The notes under the pieces: model-generated
What the model was told of the DNA's origin: nothing
Database searches by the model: none
What the model saw: the letters and a program-made list of their open reading frames with translations, nothing else
Shown here: positions 1 to 7,793 of the stretch, piece after piece
Layout of the letters: each line of letters begins with the position of its first letter
How positions within the stretch are numbered: the first letter of the stretch is position 1
Program-made: the position numbers and the translations under genes
Source: an uncultured Jannaschia sp.
GTDB lineage: Bacteria > Pseudomonadota > Alphaproteobacteria > Rhodobacterales > Rhodobacteraceae
Assembly (NCBI RefSeq): GCF_947494025.1
Contig: NZ_CANLTQ010000021.1
Span: 1-50,999 of the forward strand
Direction of reading: 5' to 3'
DNA: 50,999 nt

Positions 1-156
1 CGCGCGAACATGCGCAATCCGCGTGGCCGCTCCCAAAATAAACCGGGAGCTGGGAAATGCATAAGACAAGAGGGGACCAGCAGATGCAGCGGGCCGCCGC
101 TCCCCCGGCAGGGGAGTTGCACGGCCAGCGTCTTCTGCCGTCGACACAGCGTCGAG

Positions 157-204
157 ACCGAGGAGGATCGGCGAGCCTTCCTGTGGAAGGATCGCCCGAC
201 GAAG
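157..204. repeat. Palindromic insertion C inside the IS5 relic
   Basis: Extra 48-bp segment between the codons for VP and STLCRRQ of the transposase. Arms at 170-181 and 185-196 pair with one mismatch around the loop TGT. The net insertion is 42 bp, so the reading frame is kept. A degraded version occurs in copy 2 at about 20010-20054. Confidence 0.5.
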
Positions 205-293
205 GGCACCGGCCAATGGAGTCCTGCCAGCTTCAGAAGGCTCGTGACCAAGCCTGTCGTCTGACGAAGCGGCAGGCCGAACAGGACCTTGAT

Positions 294-334
294 CCCTTTC
301 GGGACATCACTGCGTGATGCCCTATCGGACAGTG
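294..334. repeat. Palindromic insertion B inside the IS5 relic
   Basis: 41-bp extra segment between the transposase QACLT and KVLFG blocks. The core is CATCAC-TGC-GTGATG (305-319), extended by GGG (301-303) and CCC (320-322) with one bulged base. It aligns with insertion A at 28 of 41 positions. A decayed equivalent is in copy 2 at about 19882-19920. Confidence 0.55.
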
Positions 335-429
335 GTCAGGCAGGCCTGGCTCGCGGCGTCGCTGTAGACCAGCTGGCCGCCGCGCTTGCCTGATGGCCTG
401 GCGTGCCAAGGCGTTGACGGATCGAACCA

Positions 430-470
430 ACCTCTCGCGACATTGCTGCGCAATGCACTGCCGGTCAGCA
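430..470. repeat. Palindromic insertion A inside the IS5 relic
   Basis: 41-bp extra segment splitting the transposase GSLTV and WFDP blocks. The core is CATTGC-TGC-GCAATG (441-455), with the same TGC loop and similar flanks as insertion B. The stem differs from B at two pairs, both with compensating changes. Confidence 0.55.
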
Positions 471-831
471 GACGGTAAGCGACCCACGCTCTCGCAGCGA
501 CGCGTTGTAGATAGACCAGTTCAGGGTGCGGTAGCGGGTCGGGGCAGGCCTGGACATGCCGTCCAGCTATGGTGCCGGAGTCGCGATGTGAACCCCAACA
601 GACTTCGTACAACAACGCCAGGTTCGGCCGTAACCTTGGTCAGATTGTTAGACGCGGGATATCAGCGGCGTTCGGAGCATTGCAGCGAAACGGCTGGACA
701 GTCTTCCGTAGATTAGGTCTTTCGACACCCTGACAGGAGCGTAGCTCCGCTTCGCAGCACGGCCGGGCGGAAGCATCTTACCTCGCACCCGGCGCTGGCC
801 CGTCTTCGTCGCGATGACGAATTCTGCAACG

Positions 832-1926
832 TCAGAGGGTGTCGCCGCGCCGTCCTGCCCGTTTCGGTCCGCCAGCGGCGCGGTCGGCCATGACGGCGCC
901 GCGCGCGCCCATCGGCCTCTCGGCGCCGGTCGTCGTGTCGGCGGCGGTCTCGTGCTCGAGCTCGGAGTTCAGCTCTGCCCCGGTCACGACGACGATCGTG
1001 CTGATCCAGATCCAGGTCATGAAGCCGATCGCAGCGCCGAGCGAGCCATAGGTCGCGTCGTAGGAGCCGAAATTCGCGGCGTACCACGAGAACAGTCCGG
1101 AGAAGGCGAGCCAGAGTACCGCCGCGATCCCGCTGCCCCAGCTCACCCATCGCCATTCGGGTGGCTCCCGCGCCGGCCCGTAACGGTAGAGGAGCGCGAT
1201 CAGCCCGGTCACCACCACGAGGAGGAGAGGCCAGCGCAACCAGTTCACCAGCGACTCGAGCTGCGCGCCGAACGCCATATTCTGCAAGATCGCCGGCACC
1301 GCGAGCACCGCGCCCATGGCCACGATCACGAAGACGAGCCCGCCCAGCGTGAAGGCGAGCGAGGTCAACGTCAGCCGTACGAAGCCGCGCGTCTCGTGTT
1401 CCTCGTAGGCGATGTTGAGCGCCTCGAAGATCGACTTCACCCCGGCATTGGCCGACCAGAGCGAGGTGCCGAGCCCCGCAGCGAACGCGAGCCCCAACCC
1501 GGCCGAGCCCTGCGCGGCCAGGGACTCGAGCTGACCGCTGATGATTTCCATCGCGCCGCCGGGCAGGACGCCCTCGAGCGCCGTGATGTGCCCCTCGATC
1601 GTCGCGGGATCGGCGAAGAGCCCGTAGATCGAGACCAGCGCGGCGAGCGCCGGGAACAGGGCGAGCAGCGCGTAGAAGGTCACGCCCGCGGCCACCAGCA
1701 TGACGTGGTCGTTGGTGATCTCCGCGTAGGTCCGCTTGAGCACGTCCATCCAGCCGCGCCGCGGCAGCTCCGACGGAGCCTCGGCGTGGTGCGGCGACCG
1801 AGCATCGCCCCGCGCGGCGGCGTCGTGTTCATGGTCGCGGCGCCGCTGGCGCATCGCGTTGAGCCCGCCCGCGACCGCGAGCATGGCAAAGGCCTTCAGG
1901 CCACGGGATTTGGATGTTGTGCGCAT
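832..1926 (-). CDS. YihY/BrkB family inner-membrane protein
   Basis: 364-residue polytopic membrane protein. The family-typical block VAAGVTFYALLALFPALAAL begins about residue 79 and is followed by several hydrophobic segments, including one near LAFAAGLGTSLWSANAGVKS. The last membrane part reads YGSLGAAIGFMTWIWISTIV. This is the YihY/UPF0761 (formerly RNase BN/BrkB) fold. Its substrate or activity is not established, and the old RNase BN name is a misassignment in the literature. The first ~60 residues are basic and low-complexity, and the C-terminal ~40 are rich in Gly/Arg/Ala. It stands alone: the pqq cluster upstream ends at 2054, leaving a 127-bp gap. The first ATG was used; an internal start around residue 25 is possible. 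Confidence 0.85.
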   Translation of the reverse strand: MRTTSKSRGLKAFAMLAVAGGLNAMRQRRRDHEHDAAARGDARSPHHAEAPSELPRRGWMDVLKRTYAEITNDHVMLVAAGVTFYALLALFPALAALVSIYGLFADPATIEGHITALEGVLPGGAMEIISGQLESLAAQGSAGLGLAFAAGLGTSLWSANAGVKSIFEALNIAYEEHETRGFVRLTLTSLAFTLGGLVFVIVAMGAVLAVPAILQNMAFGAQLESLVNWLRWPLLLVVVTGLIALLYRYGPAREPPEWRWVSWGSGIAAVLWLAFSGLFSWYAANFGSYDATYGSLGAAIGFMTWIWISTIVVVTGAELNSELEHETAADTTTGAERPMGARGAVMADRAAGGPKRAGRRGDTL

Positions 1927-1991
1927 GATCTCTGCAACGCTTCACGATCCCGAGCGTTCCGCCGGGATCGCAGGTTTTGACCGGTTGGTGT

Positions 1992-2020
1992 GACAGGCGC
2001 ATCGCGCGGGGGCGCCTGTC
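1992..2020 (-). terminator. Hairpin downstream of pqqE, possible transcript end
   Basis: GACAGGCGC (1992-2000) and GCGCCTGTC (2012-2020) form a perfect 9-bp stem with an 11-nt loop, 34 bp beyond the pqqE stop. There is no clear T-run on the minus side, so an intrinsic terminator is not proven. Confidence 0.35.
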
Positions 2021-2053
2021 GCCGCTTTTACGATCCGGTTCGACGCCTTGTGT

Positions 2054-3175
2054 TCAATCCGCGGGTTCGGTGACCTGCCTGTGCGGCATTGCGCGGTAGA
2101 CGAGGTCGGCTTCGGCGGCGGCATGTGCGTCGGCCTGCCGGGTGAGCGCCGCGCGGTGGGGTGACTTGATGCAGACGGGGTCGGTCGCATCCGGATCGCC
2201 CACGATCGCCATCGCCTGACAGCGGCAGCCGCCGAAATCCACCCGCTTGCGCTCGCAGGAGGCGCAGGGCTCCTGCATCCAGCCGGTGCCGCGATAGGCC
2301 TCGAACGCACCGCCGTGATACCACGTCTGCGCCAGCGTCGTGTCGCGGACGTTGTCGAAGACCAGATGCGGGATCGAGGCGGCGGCGTGGCAGGGCATGA
2401 CCTGTCCGTCGGGCGCCACCACGAGGCCGGTGGAGCCCCAGCCGCCCATGCAGCGCTTGGGATAGTTCGAATGGTAGTCGGCGGGCACGTAGTCGATGAC
2501 GAGGACGCCCTTCAGCCGCGCGCGGGCTTCGGCCACGATGGCGTCGGCCTCGCGCGCCTGCTCCCGGGTGGGCATCATGGCGTCGCGGTTCCGGAGCGCC
2601 CAGCCGTGGAACTGCACGGTGGCGACCTCGATCCGGCGGGCGCCCATCTCGACCGCCATCTCTATGGCACGGGGAAGCTGATGCAGGTTCTGGCGGTGGA
2701 GGACCGCGTTCAGGGTCAGCGGGAAGCCGATCTCCCCGATCCATTCAGCGACCTTCATCTTGCGGTCGAATCCGCCGCGATAGCCGCCGATCCTGTCGGC
2801 CATCTCCGCCGTGGTGCCCTGCAGCGAAAGCTGGATGTGGTCGAGCCCGGCCTCGTCGAGGGCATGGAGGCGGCGTGCCGTCAGGCCGATGCCGGAGGTG
2901 ATGAGATTGGTGTAGAGACCGGCCTCCCGCGCCGCCGTGATCAGCGGTTCGAGGTCGCGGCGGGACGCGGGCTCGCCGCCGGAAAGGTGGAGCTGCAACA
3001 CGCCGAGATCGGCGGCCTGCCGGAACACGTCGACCCAGGCCTCGGTGTCGAGCTCGTTTTCCTGCCGCGCCAGCTCCAAGGGGTTGGAGCAATAGGGGCA
3101 GGAGAGGGGGCAGCGATGCGTGAGCTCCGCCAGCATGGCGATGGGCGGGCGGACGGTCGCGGGATCGGCGGTCAT
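2054..3175 (-). CDS. pqqE: PqqA peptide cyclase PqqE (radical SAM)
   Basis: 373 residues, normal family length. It forms the C-C bond between Glu and Tyr of the PqqA peptide, the first chemical step of PQQ synthesis, using S-adenosylmethionine and a 4Fe-4S cluster. The radical-SAM cysteines are C22, C26 and C29 in CPLSCPYC. The SPASM-type auxiliary-cluster cysteines follow in the C-terminal half, in CMGGWGSTG, VMPCHA, CASCERKR and GGCRCQAM, with a last Cys in DPVC. The ATG at 3175 overlaps the pqqD stop by 4 bp, indicating translational coupling. PqqD, encoded just upstream, is the known chaperone that presents PqqA to this enzyme. It is the last gene of the pqqABCDE unit. Confidence 0.97.
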   Translation of the reverse strand: MTADPATVRPPIAMLAELTHRCPLSCPYCSNPLELARQENELDTEAWVDVFRQAADLGVLQLHLSGGEPASRRDLEPLITAAREAGLYTNLITSGIGLTARRLHALDEAGLDHIQLSLQGTTAEMADRIGGYRGGFDRKMKVAEWIGEIGFPLTLNAVLHRQNLHQLPRAIEMAVEMGARRIEVATVQFHGWALRNRDAMMPTREQAREADAIVAEARARLKGVLVIDYVPADYHSNYPKRCMGGWGSTGLVVAPDGQVMPCHAAASIPHLVFDNVRDTTLAQTWYHGGAFEAYRGTGWMQEPCASCERKRVDFGGCRCQAMAIVGDPDATDPVCIKSPHRAALTRQADAHAAAEADLVYRAMPHRQVTEPAD

Positions 3176-3450
3176 GGGTGAACCTCCAGAAAACGTCGAT
3201 CGCGAAGCGCGCGGAGGAAGCCCGAGGCGTCCGAGGCGATCTGCGCGGGGCTGGCATCGTATCGGGCGGCGAGCGCCGCGGTGATCTCGCCGAAGGAGCG
3301 GATGCCGTCGATCTCCGAAAGGACGGCATGGCCCACCATGTCGAGCGACACGGCGCGCTCGGGCGCGAGGAGGACCCAGGCGTCGCGGACCCGGTCGCGG
3401 TGGAGTCGGACCCCGCGGGGCAAATAGGGGATCTGGCCGGGTTCCATCAC
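3172..3450 (-). CDS. pqqD: PqqD peptide chaperone
   Basis: 92 residues. PqqD is a small winged-helix RiPP-recognition protein that binds the PqqA precursor and delivers it to PqqE. The N-terminal PYLPRGVRLHRDRVRDAW and the following LLAPERAVSLD block are characteristic, as is the C-terminal helix region with FLRALRDRRFLEV. It overlaps pqqC (stop at 3447) and pqqE (start at 3175) by 4 bp each. It is a separate protein here, not fused to PqqC as in some methylotrophs. Confidence 0.96.
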   Translation of the reverse strand: MMEPGQIPYLPRGVRLHRDRVRDAWVLLAPERAVSLDMVGHAVLSEIDGIRSFGEITAALAARYDASPAQIASDASGFLRALRDRRFLEVHP

Positions 3451-4196
3451 GCGGCCTGCCGGTTCAGGAGGCCCTCGCCCGGCTGCCAGCCGCCCGGCGG
3501 GATGCGGGCCGGCTCCACATAGGCGGCGTGGAGGGCGTCGAGCTGTGACCAGAGCACGTCGGTCTTGAACACCAGCGCGGCGGCGGCGGCGTCCTGCTTT
3601 TCCTGCGTGTCCGCATGGTCGAGAACCCAGCCCAGACCGAAGGCCACGTCCTTCGGCGCCTCCTTCAACCGGTTCTGGAAGTAGGAAAGCGAGCTGTCAT
3701 CGGCGAAATCGTAGTTCTGCAGCAGGCCGGCAATGCGGTCCTTGTGGATCTTGGGCGCGAAGAGTTCGGTCAGGGAGGCGGCGACGGCCTCCAGAAGCGT
3801 CTTCTCGCGCACGAAGCGCACATAGGCGTCCACGGCGAACTTCGTGGCGGGCAGCACGCCACGGGTGGAGGCCACGTAGTCGGGGTCGAGCCCCACCGCT
3901 TCGGCCAGACGCAGCCAGCGGCGGATGCCGCCCTCGTTGGTGTCGGTGCCGTCGTGATCCTCGATCCGCGAGCGCCAGCGGCGACGCAACCCGGGATCCT
4001 CCACGCGAGACATGAAGGCCGCGTCCTTCATGGGGATGGAATGCTGGTAGTAATAGCGGTTGATAACCCAGGCGCGGACCTGATCCGGGGTGCAGCCGCC
4101 GCCGTGCAGAAGCGTGTGGAACGGGTGGCGGTCATGGTAGCGGTCCGCCCCGATCTGTCGCAGCCGGGCCTCGAACGCGTCGCGGGAAGGGGTCAT
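3447..4196 (-). CDS. pqqC: Pyrroloquinoline-quinone synthase PqqC
   Basis: 249 residues with start ATG at 4196, which overlaps the pqqB stop by 4 bp. The open frame continues upstream, but the extension is Arg-rich shadow sequence of pqqB. PqqC is a cofactor-less oxidase that performs the last step, ring closure and eight-electron oxidation of AHQQ to PQQ. Family blocks are present: HPFHTLLHGGGCTPDQ near the start, WVINRYYYQHSIPMKD, EDHDG and FAPKIHKDRI. The hydrophobic/aromatic C-terminal helix bundle ends with PPGGWQPGEG. Confidence 0.96.
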   Translation of the reverse strand: MTPSRDAFEARLRQIGADRYHDRHPFHTLLHGGGCTPDQVRAWVINRYYYQHSIPMKDAAFMSRVEDPGLRRRWRSRIEDHDGTDTNEGGIRRWLRLAEAVGLDPDYVASTRGVLPATKFAVDAYVRFVREKTLLEAVAASLTELFAPKIHKDRIAGLLQNYDFADDSSLSYFQNRLKEAPKDVAFGLGWVLDHADTQEKQDAAAAALVFKTDVLWSQLDALHAAYVEPARIPPGGWQPGEGLLNRQAA

Positions 4197-5089
4197 GGCA
4201 CGATCTCCATTCCGTCCCGTCCGATGGTCCAGCCGGCGGCCTCGGCCTCCCGGCGTTCCGCGCTGTCGGGGCGCAGGACGGGGTTGGTATTGTTCATGTG
4301 GACGAAGACGCGGGTGCCGACGTCCATTCCCTCGAACGCGGCGATGGATCCGTCGGGGCCGCTCATCGACATGTGTCCCATGCGCTTGCCGGTCTTTTGC
4401 CCAAGCCCTGCGCGCACCATCTCGTCGTCCCGCCAAAGGGTGCCGTCGAAGAATACGAGGTCGGCGCCGCGGAGCCTGGCGCGAAGATCGTCCGTCATGG
4501 TCGCGCAGCCGGGGACGTAGAAAGCGTCGCGTCCCCCGGCGCGCAGATGGACGCCCACGGTCTGCTCACCGATCAGGTCCGTCTCCACCGTCTCGCCCTC
4601 CATGTAGAGCGGTACCTTGCCGGGCACCGGGAACAGCGTCGCCTCGAGTCCGGCCGCCAGCTCGAACGGCGTCTCCAGCGCGATGTCCGTCCGCGTCACG
4701 ACCGTCGGGTTCAGCGCATCGAAGACCGGGTTGGTCCGGAGCACGGCATGGATGCCGGACGTGGCGAACAGGGTGAAGCCCTGCATCTCCCGTAGCACCA
4801 GAAGGCCCGCCACATGGTCGATGTCCCCGTTGGTGACGAGAACGGAGCGGAGCGGCACGTCGCGAAGGCCGGTCGGATGCAGCGCGGGCGTGTCCGCCAG
4901 CTGTTGTCGGATGTCGGGCGAGGCGTTCAGGATCGCCCAGTTCGTCCCGTCGGCGCTAACGGCCAGCGACGATTGCGTTTGAGCCGGAATGCGCCCCGCG
5001 CGGGCCAGCCGGCAATTCTCGCAGCCGCAGTTCCATTGCGGCAGACCGCCTCCGGCGGCCGCCCCCAATATGCGCGCGCGGAGCGTCAT
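4193..5089 (-). CDS. pqqB: PqqB, metallo-beta-lactamase-fold PQQ biosynthesis protein
   Basis: 298 residues, standard length. It begins with the diagnostic block ILGAAAGGGLPQWNCGCENC, which carries the zinc-binding cysteines of this subfamily. It continues with NASPDIRQQL and TNGDIDHVAGLLVLRE, the degenerate metallo-beta-lactamase metal motif. PqqB is thought to hydroxylate the Tyr of the Glu-Tyr intermediate. The stop overlaps the pqqC start, and there are 21 bp between the pqqA stop and this ATG. Confidence 0.96.
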   Translation of the reverse strand: MTLRARILGAAAGGGLPQWNCGCENCRLARAGRIPAQTQSSLAVSADGTNWAILNASPDIRQQLADTPALHPTGLRDVPLRSVLVTNGDIDHVAGLLVLREMQGFTLFATSGIHAVLRTNPVFDALNPTVVTRTDIALETPFELAAGLEATLFPVPGKVPLYMEGETVETDLIGEQTVGVHLRAGGRDAFYVPGCATMTDDLRARLRGADLVFFDGTLWRDDEMVRAGLGQKTGKRMGHMSMSGPDGSIAAFEGMDVGTRVFVHMNNTNPVLRPDSAERREAEAAGWTIGRDGMEIVP

Positions 5090-5110
5090 GTCCCTCCGCG
5101 CGCCTCCGGC

Positions 5111-5206
5111 TCAGAACAGGATCGGACCTTCGTCGCCGTCCGGGCCGTACATGTTGATTTCCATTCCGCACTCGATCTCGCGGATGATGGGCTTGGTCCA
5201 CGCCAT
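5111..5206 (-). CDS. pqqA: PqqA precursor peptide
   Basis: 31-residue ribosomal precursor of PQQ, too short for ordinary gene calls. It starts MAWTKPIIREIE and contains the invariant EINMY segment, with Glu16 and Tyr20 being the residues that become PQQ. The C-terminus is GPILF. A strong Shine-Dalgarno (GGAGGAAAC) sits about 5 nt before the ATG. It is first in the pqqABCDE transcript, with a promoter about 50 bp upstream. No PQQ-dependent dehydrogenase and no pqqF-type protease is present in this window. Confidence 0.97.
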   Translation of the reverse strand: MAWTKPIIREIECGMEINMYGPDGDEGPILF

Positions 5207-5254
5207 AGTCGTTTCCTCCACTCATGGCCCCGCCGGACCCGGCAGGGTTCCGGT

Positions 5255-5283
5255 AATATGACTGTCGATGGGGGGCGATTCAA
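5255..5283 (-). promoter_or_regulatory. Candidate sigma-70 promoter of pqqABCDE
   Basis: On the minus strand, a -35 TTGAAT (5278-5283) and -10 CATATT (5255-5260) are separated by exactly 17 bp. This predicts a start near 5248 and a leader of about 40 nt before pqqA. Confidence 0.5.
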
Positions 5284-5285
5284 AG

Positions 5286-5321
5286 GGTATCGGGCCTGCC
5301 GGACTAAATCTTTGGTATCGG
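5286..5321. promoter_or_regulatory. Direct repeat GGTATCGG upstream of the pqqA -35
   Basis: The 8-mer GGTATCGG occurs at 5286-5293 and 5314-5321, 28 bp apart, immediately upstream of the predicted -35. The placement suits an activator, but no regulator is encoded next to it. Confidence 0.35.
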
Positions 5322-5365
5322 TCCCGGGCCCGTCCGGCGCCACATACGGCCGAACCGCCGCGCCC

Positions 5366-6424
5366 CTACCGATCATCCGGCTGGCCTTCCAGTGCGGCGG
5401 CGATGGTGGTTCGCGCCTCGGCGAGATCGTCGTCGCGCAGCTCGGGCGGGTCGAACGGGGTCGGGCTGTGGCAGAGCACCGCTTCCACCGGGTAATGGTC
5501 GGAGCCGAAGCCGGGCAGGACCTCCATCGACAGGACGCTGAGGCCGCGCTGGTGCAGGACCTGATCGAGCGGCCAGGACATCCACCACGAATGCGCATCG
5601 TAGGACGGCATGAACCCCAGCGATTCCCGCGGGTCGATGAATCCGCCGATCCGCTGCATCCGCTCGATGGTCCGCTCCCACGGGACCGCGTTCAGATCTC
5701 CGGCCAGGAGGACGGGGCTTTCGGCCTCGCGCGCCTCAAGGGCTGCCCACATGAGCTCCGCGTCGCGGCCGGTGGAGGATTGGTCGGGATGCGGCGGGCG
5801 GGGGTGAATGCCGAAGACGCGGACGGTGTCGCCGGAGGGCAGCTCCACCGTCGCGAAGATGGCTGGCGCATCCTGCTCCACGGGGTAGACCGCCGCCGTC
5901 TCCCGCAGCGGGAGGCGGGAGCGCAGGTGCATGCCGAAATAGCTGCCGGTGATCTCCGAGACTTCGTTGGGCCAGCCGTCGGCGAGGTTGGCGAGCTCCG
6001 CCTCCCACCATTCGTTGGTCTCCAGCGCGAGGAGCAGGTCAGGCTCCCGTGCCCGTACCATTTCGAGGAGCGCACCGGACTCGCGGTTCCCGAGCTTCAC
6101 GTTGGCGACGAGAATGGAGATACGGTCCTCGGGCGAACAGGACTCGGCCACGCCGTCCTGCGTCGGCAGGTAGGGAGCGATCTTCACGGCATTGTAGGCG
6201 ATCGCCGCGAGCACCAACGCGCCGAGCCCGAGCCGCAGCCTGCGGCTGACCGGGACGCTGACGGCGAGAGTCCCGAGGAGGAGGATCAGCGCGATCAGGT
6301 ATTGCAGGCGCGGGAAGTCCGTCATCCGCACCCACCATGCATTCGTCTCGATCAGCGCGAGGAAGCTCACGCCGACGAGGAAGAGGGTCGCCCCGCAGAG
6401 CGCCAGTTTCAGGATCGTTCGCAT
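5366..6424 (-). CDS. Endonuclease/exonuclease/phosphatase-family protein with N-terminal membrane segments
   Basis: 352 residues. The first ~85 residues contain three hydrophobic segments, and the remainder is an EEP (DNase I-like) domain. The signature blocks are ILVANVKLGN, LLLALETNEWW, LLAGDLNAVPW and GFGSDHYPVEA, carrying the Asn, Glu, Asp/Asn and final Asp-His residues used for Mg-dependent phosphodiester hydrolysis in this fold. The likely topology is membrane-anchored with the catalytic domain outside the cytoplasm. The real substrate (DNA, phospholipid or sugar phosphate) cannot be told. It lies 160 bp upstream of pqqA in the same direction but is separated from it by the pqq promoter. 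Confidence 0.85.
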   Translation of the reverse strand: MRTILKLALCGATLFLVGVSFLALIETNAWWVRMTDFPRLQYLIALILLLGTLAVSVPVSRRLRLGLGALVLAAIAYNAVKIAPYLPTQDGVAESCSPEDRISILVANVKLGNRESGALLEMVRAREPDLLLALETNEWWEAELANLADGWPNEVSEITGSYFGMHLRSRLPLRETAAVYPVEQDAPAIFATVELPSGDTVRVFGIHPRPPHPDQSSTGRDAELMWAALEAREAESPVLLAGDLNAVPWERTIERMQRIGGFIDPRESLGFMPSYDAHSWWMSWPLDQVLHQRGLSVLSMEVLPGFGSDHYPVEAVLCHSPTPFDPPELRDDDLAEARTTIAAALEGQPDDR

Positions 6425-6458
6425 CGTCGGCTTTCCTGTCGGAGATCGGGGGCGGGCG

Positions 6459-7361
6459 TCAGAACCGTCCGACCGGGATCTTGAGGTAGTGATGCCCGTC
6501 CGCCTCCGCCTCCGGCAGGCGCCCCCCGCGCAGGTTGATCTGCAGCGCGGCCAGCATCCGGTTCGGGAGGGGCAGGGCGGCGTCCCGCGCCTCGCGCGTG
6601 GCGACGAAGTCCGCGCGCGACGTTCCGGCGCGGACGTGCTTGTTCTGCTCCAGGTGCTCGGCCACGCTCGCCTCCCAGGCGGGTTCGTCGCGGCCCTCGG
6701 CGCCGTAATCGTGGCCGACGAAAAGCCGCGTCGCGGGCGGACGGCGCAGGATCGACTGGAGCGAATCCCAGAGCTCGGCCGCGGAGCCGCCGGGGAAGTC
6801 GGCGCGGGACGAGCCCATGTCCGGCATCATCAGCGTATCGTGCACGAAGGAGGCGTCGCCCGCATGGAAGGCGATCGAGCCCAGCGTATGCCCGGGCGTA
6901 AGCTCCACCTCCACGGTCAGATCGCCCAGCGTGAACGTGTCGCCATCCGCGAAAAGCCGGTCGAAGTCCCGCTCGGGGTCGAGCTCGTCGGCGAGGTTGT
7001 AGAGTTCCCGCCAGAGCACGGCGATGTCGCGGACCTTCGCGCCGATCGCGTTCGGCGCGCCCGTGCGCGCCTTCAGCAGCGCCGACGCCATCACGTGGTC
7101 GGCATGGGGATGGGTGTCGAGGATCCATGCGGCCTCCAGCCCCTCGCGCGCGCAAAGCCCGAGCACCCGGTCCATCGCGGTCGTGTCGAAGCGGAAGCTC
7201 TTCGGGTCGAACCCCCAGACCACGTCGATAAGCGCGGCCTTCTTCGTCGTCGGGCAGGCGCAGACATACTGGATCGAGCCCGTATCCGGCTCGTAGCAGC
7301 CCCAGACGTCGGGGCTTCCCGGTCCGGTCGAAGGTGAATGGCGGATGTCGGCGTCGGTCAT
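6459..7361 (-). CDS. Persulfide dioxygenase-like MBL-fold hydrolase
   Basis: 300 residues. The metal motif DTHPHADHVMAS is near residue 97, and further metal ligands are in TPGHTLGS, FVHDTLMMPD and FVGHDYG. This pattern matches ETHE1/Blh-type persulfide dioxygenases, which oxidise glutathione persulfide to sulfite and protect against sulfide. The gene follows two YeeE/YedE-type sulfur-transport subunits with only 3 bp between, the arrangement known from BigR-controlled sulfide-detoxification operons. No BigR-like repressor gene is seen here. A glyoxalase II-like role is the alternative, but the context argues for sulfur. Confidence 0.85.
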   Translation of the reverse strand: MTDADIRHSPSTGPGSPDVWGCYEPDTGSIQYVCACPTTKKAALIDVVWGFDPKSFRFDTTAMDRVLGLCAREGLEAAWILDTHPHADHVMASALLKARTGAPNAIGAKVRDIAVLWRELYNLADELDPERDFDRLFADGDTFTLGDLTVEVELTPGHTLGSIAFHAGDASFVHDTLMMPDMGSSRADFPGGSAAELWDSLQSILRRPPATRLFVGHDYGAEGRDEPAWEASVAEHLEQNKHVRAGTSRADFVATREARDAALPLPNRMLAALQINLRGGRLPEAEADGHHYLKIPVGRF

Positions 7362-7364
7362 GGT

Positions 7365-7793
7365 TCAGGTTCCCTGCATCAGCGGCCCGGCCTTCGCAAG
7401 CCGGCCGAGCCAGATCCCCACGAGCATCGCCGGCACGAAGACGAGCGTGCCCGGCGCCGCCATCGGCAGCGCCGTCCAGGCGGGTCCGGGGCAGAAGCCG
7501 CCGATCCCCCAGCCGATCCCAAACAGCGCCGCGCCGGCAAGGAGCGGTCGGTCGATGTCGCGCCGCGTCGGCAGATCGAAGGACGGCATCAACACCGGGC
7601 GCGACCGCCGCCAGGCCAGACGGTAGCCCAGAAAGGCCGTCACCGTCGCGCCGCCCATCACGATGGCGAGACTCGGATCCCACGCGCCGGCCACGTCGAG
7701 GAAGTTGAGAACCTTCGCGGGGTTGGCCATGCCCGAAAGCAGAAGCCCGATCCCGAAGAGGAGCCCGGCCGCGAACCCCGCCGCCGCCCGCAT
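7365..7793 (-). CDS. YeeE/YedE-type sulfur transporter subunit, C-terminal half (DUF6691/PmpB-like)
   Basis: 142 residues. The start ATG at 7793 overlaps the stop of the upstream gene by 1 bp (TGATG). A longer in-frame extension is the shadow of that gene. There are about four membrane segments. The diagnostic blocks are LLSGMANPAKVLNFLDV and IGGFCPGPAWTAL, which includes the conserved Cys of the family. It pairs with the 7793-8227 product to make a full transporter-like unit for thiosulfate or other sulfane-sulfur compounds, inferred from the family and from the persulfide dioxygenase downstream. Confidence 0.85.
   Translation of the reverse strand: MRAAAGFAAGLLFGIGLLLSGMANPAKVLNFLDVAGAWDPSLAIVMGGATVTAFLGYRLAWRRSRPVLMPSFDLPTRRDIDRPLLAGAALFGIGWGIGGFCPGPAWTALPMAAPGTLVFVPAMLVGIWLGRLAKAGPLMQGT

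Larger units (their letters stand above)
80..620 (-). pseudogene. Decayed IS5-family transposase relic (copy 1), 5' part only
   Basis: Read on the minus strand from about 560 down to 88, pieces of an IS5-group DDE transposase N-terminus can be followed in shifting frames: TRYRTLNWSIYNASLRERG, then WFDPS, SGKRGGQLVYSDAA, QACL, KVLFGLPLRQTTG, LCRRQKTLAV and GPLHLL. These match the usual order of that family's N-terminal third. Homology stops near 88, so the catalytic DDE part is missing. A terminal-repeat-like stretch (TTGTTGTACGAA read on minus) lies near 600-620. Relative to the canonical protein the relic carries three extra segments of 41-48 bp at 157-204, 294-334 and 430-470, each a hairpin. 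Stops and frameshifts make it non-functional. No gene is visible at 621-831. Confidence 0.8.

Noticed and set aside
713-1156. 147-aa minus-strand frame at the end of the BrkB gene
   Set aside because: Arg-rich shadow overlapping the BrkB coding region in another frame.
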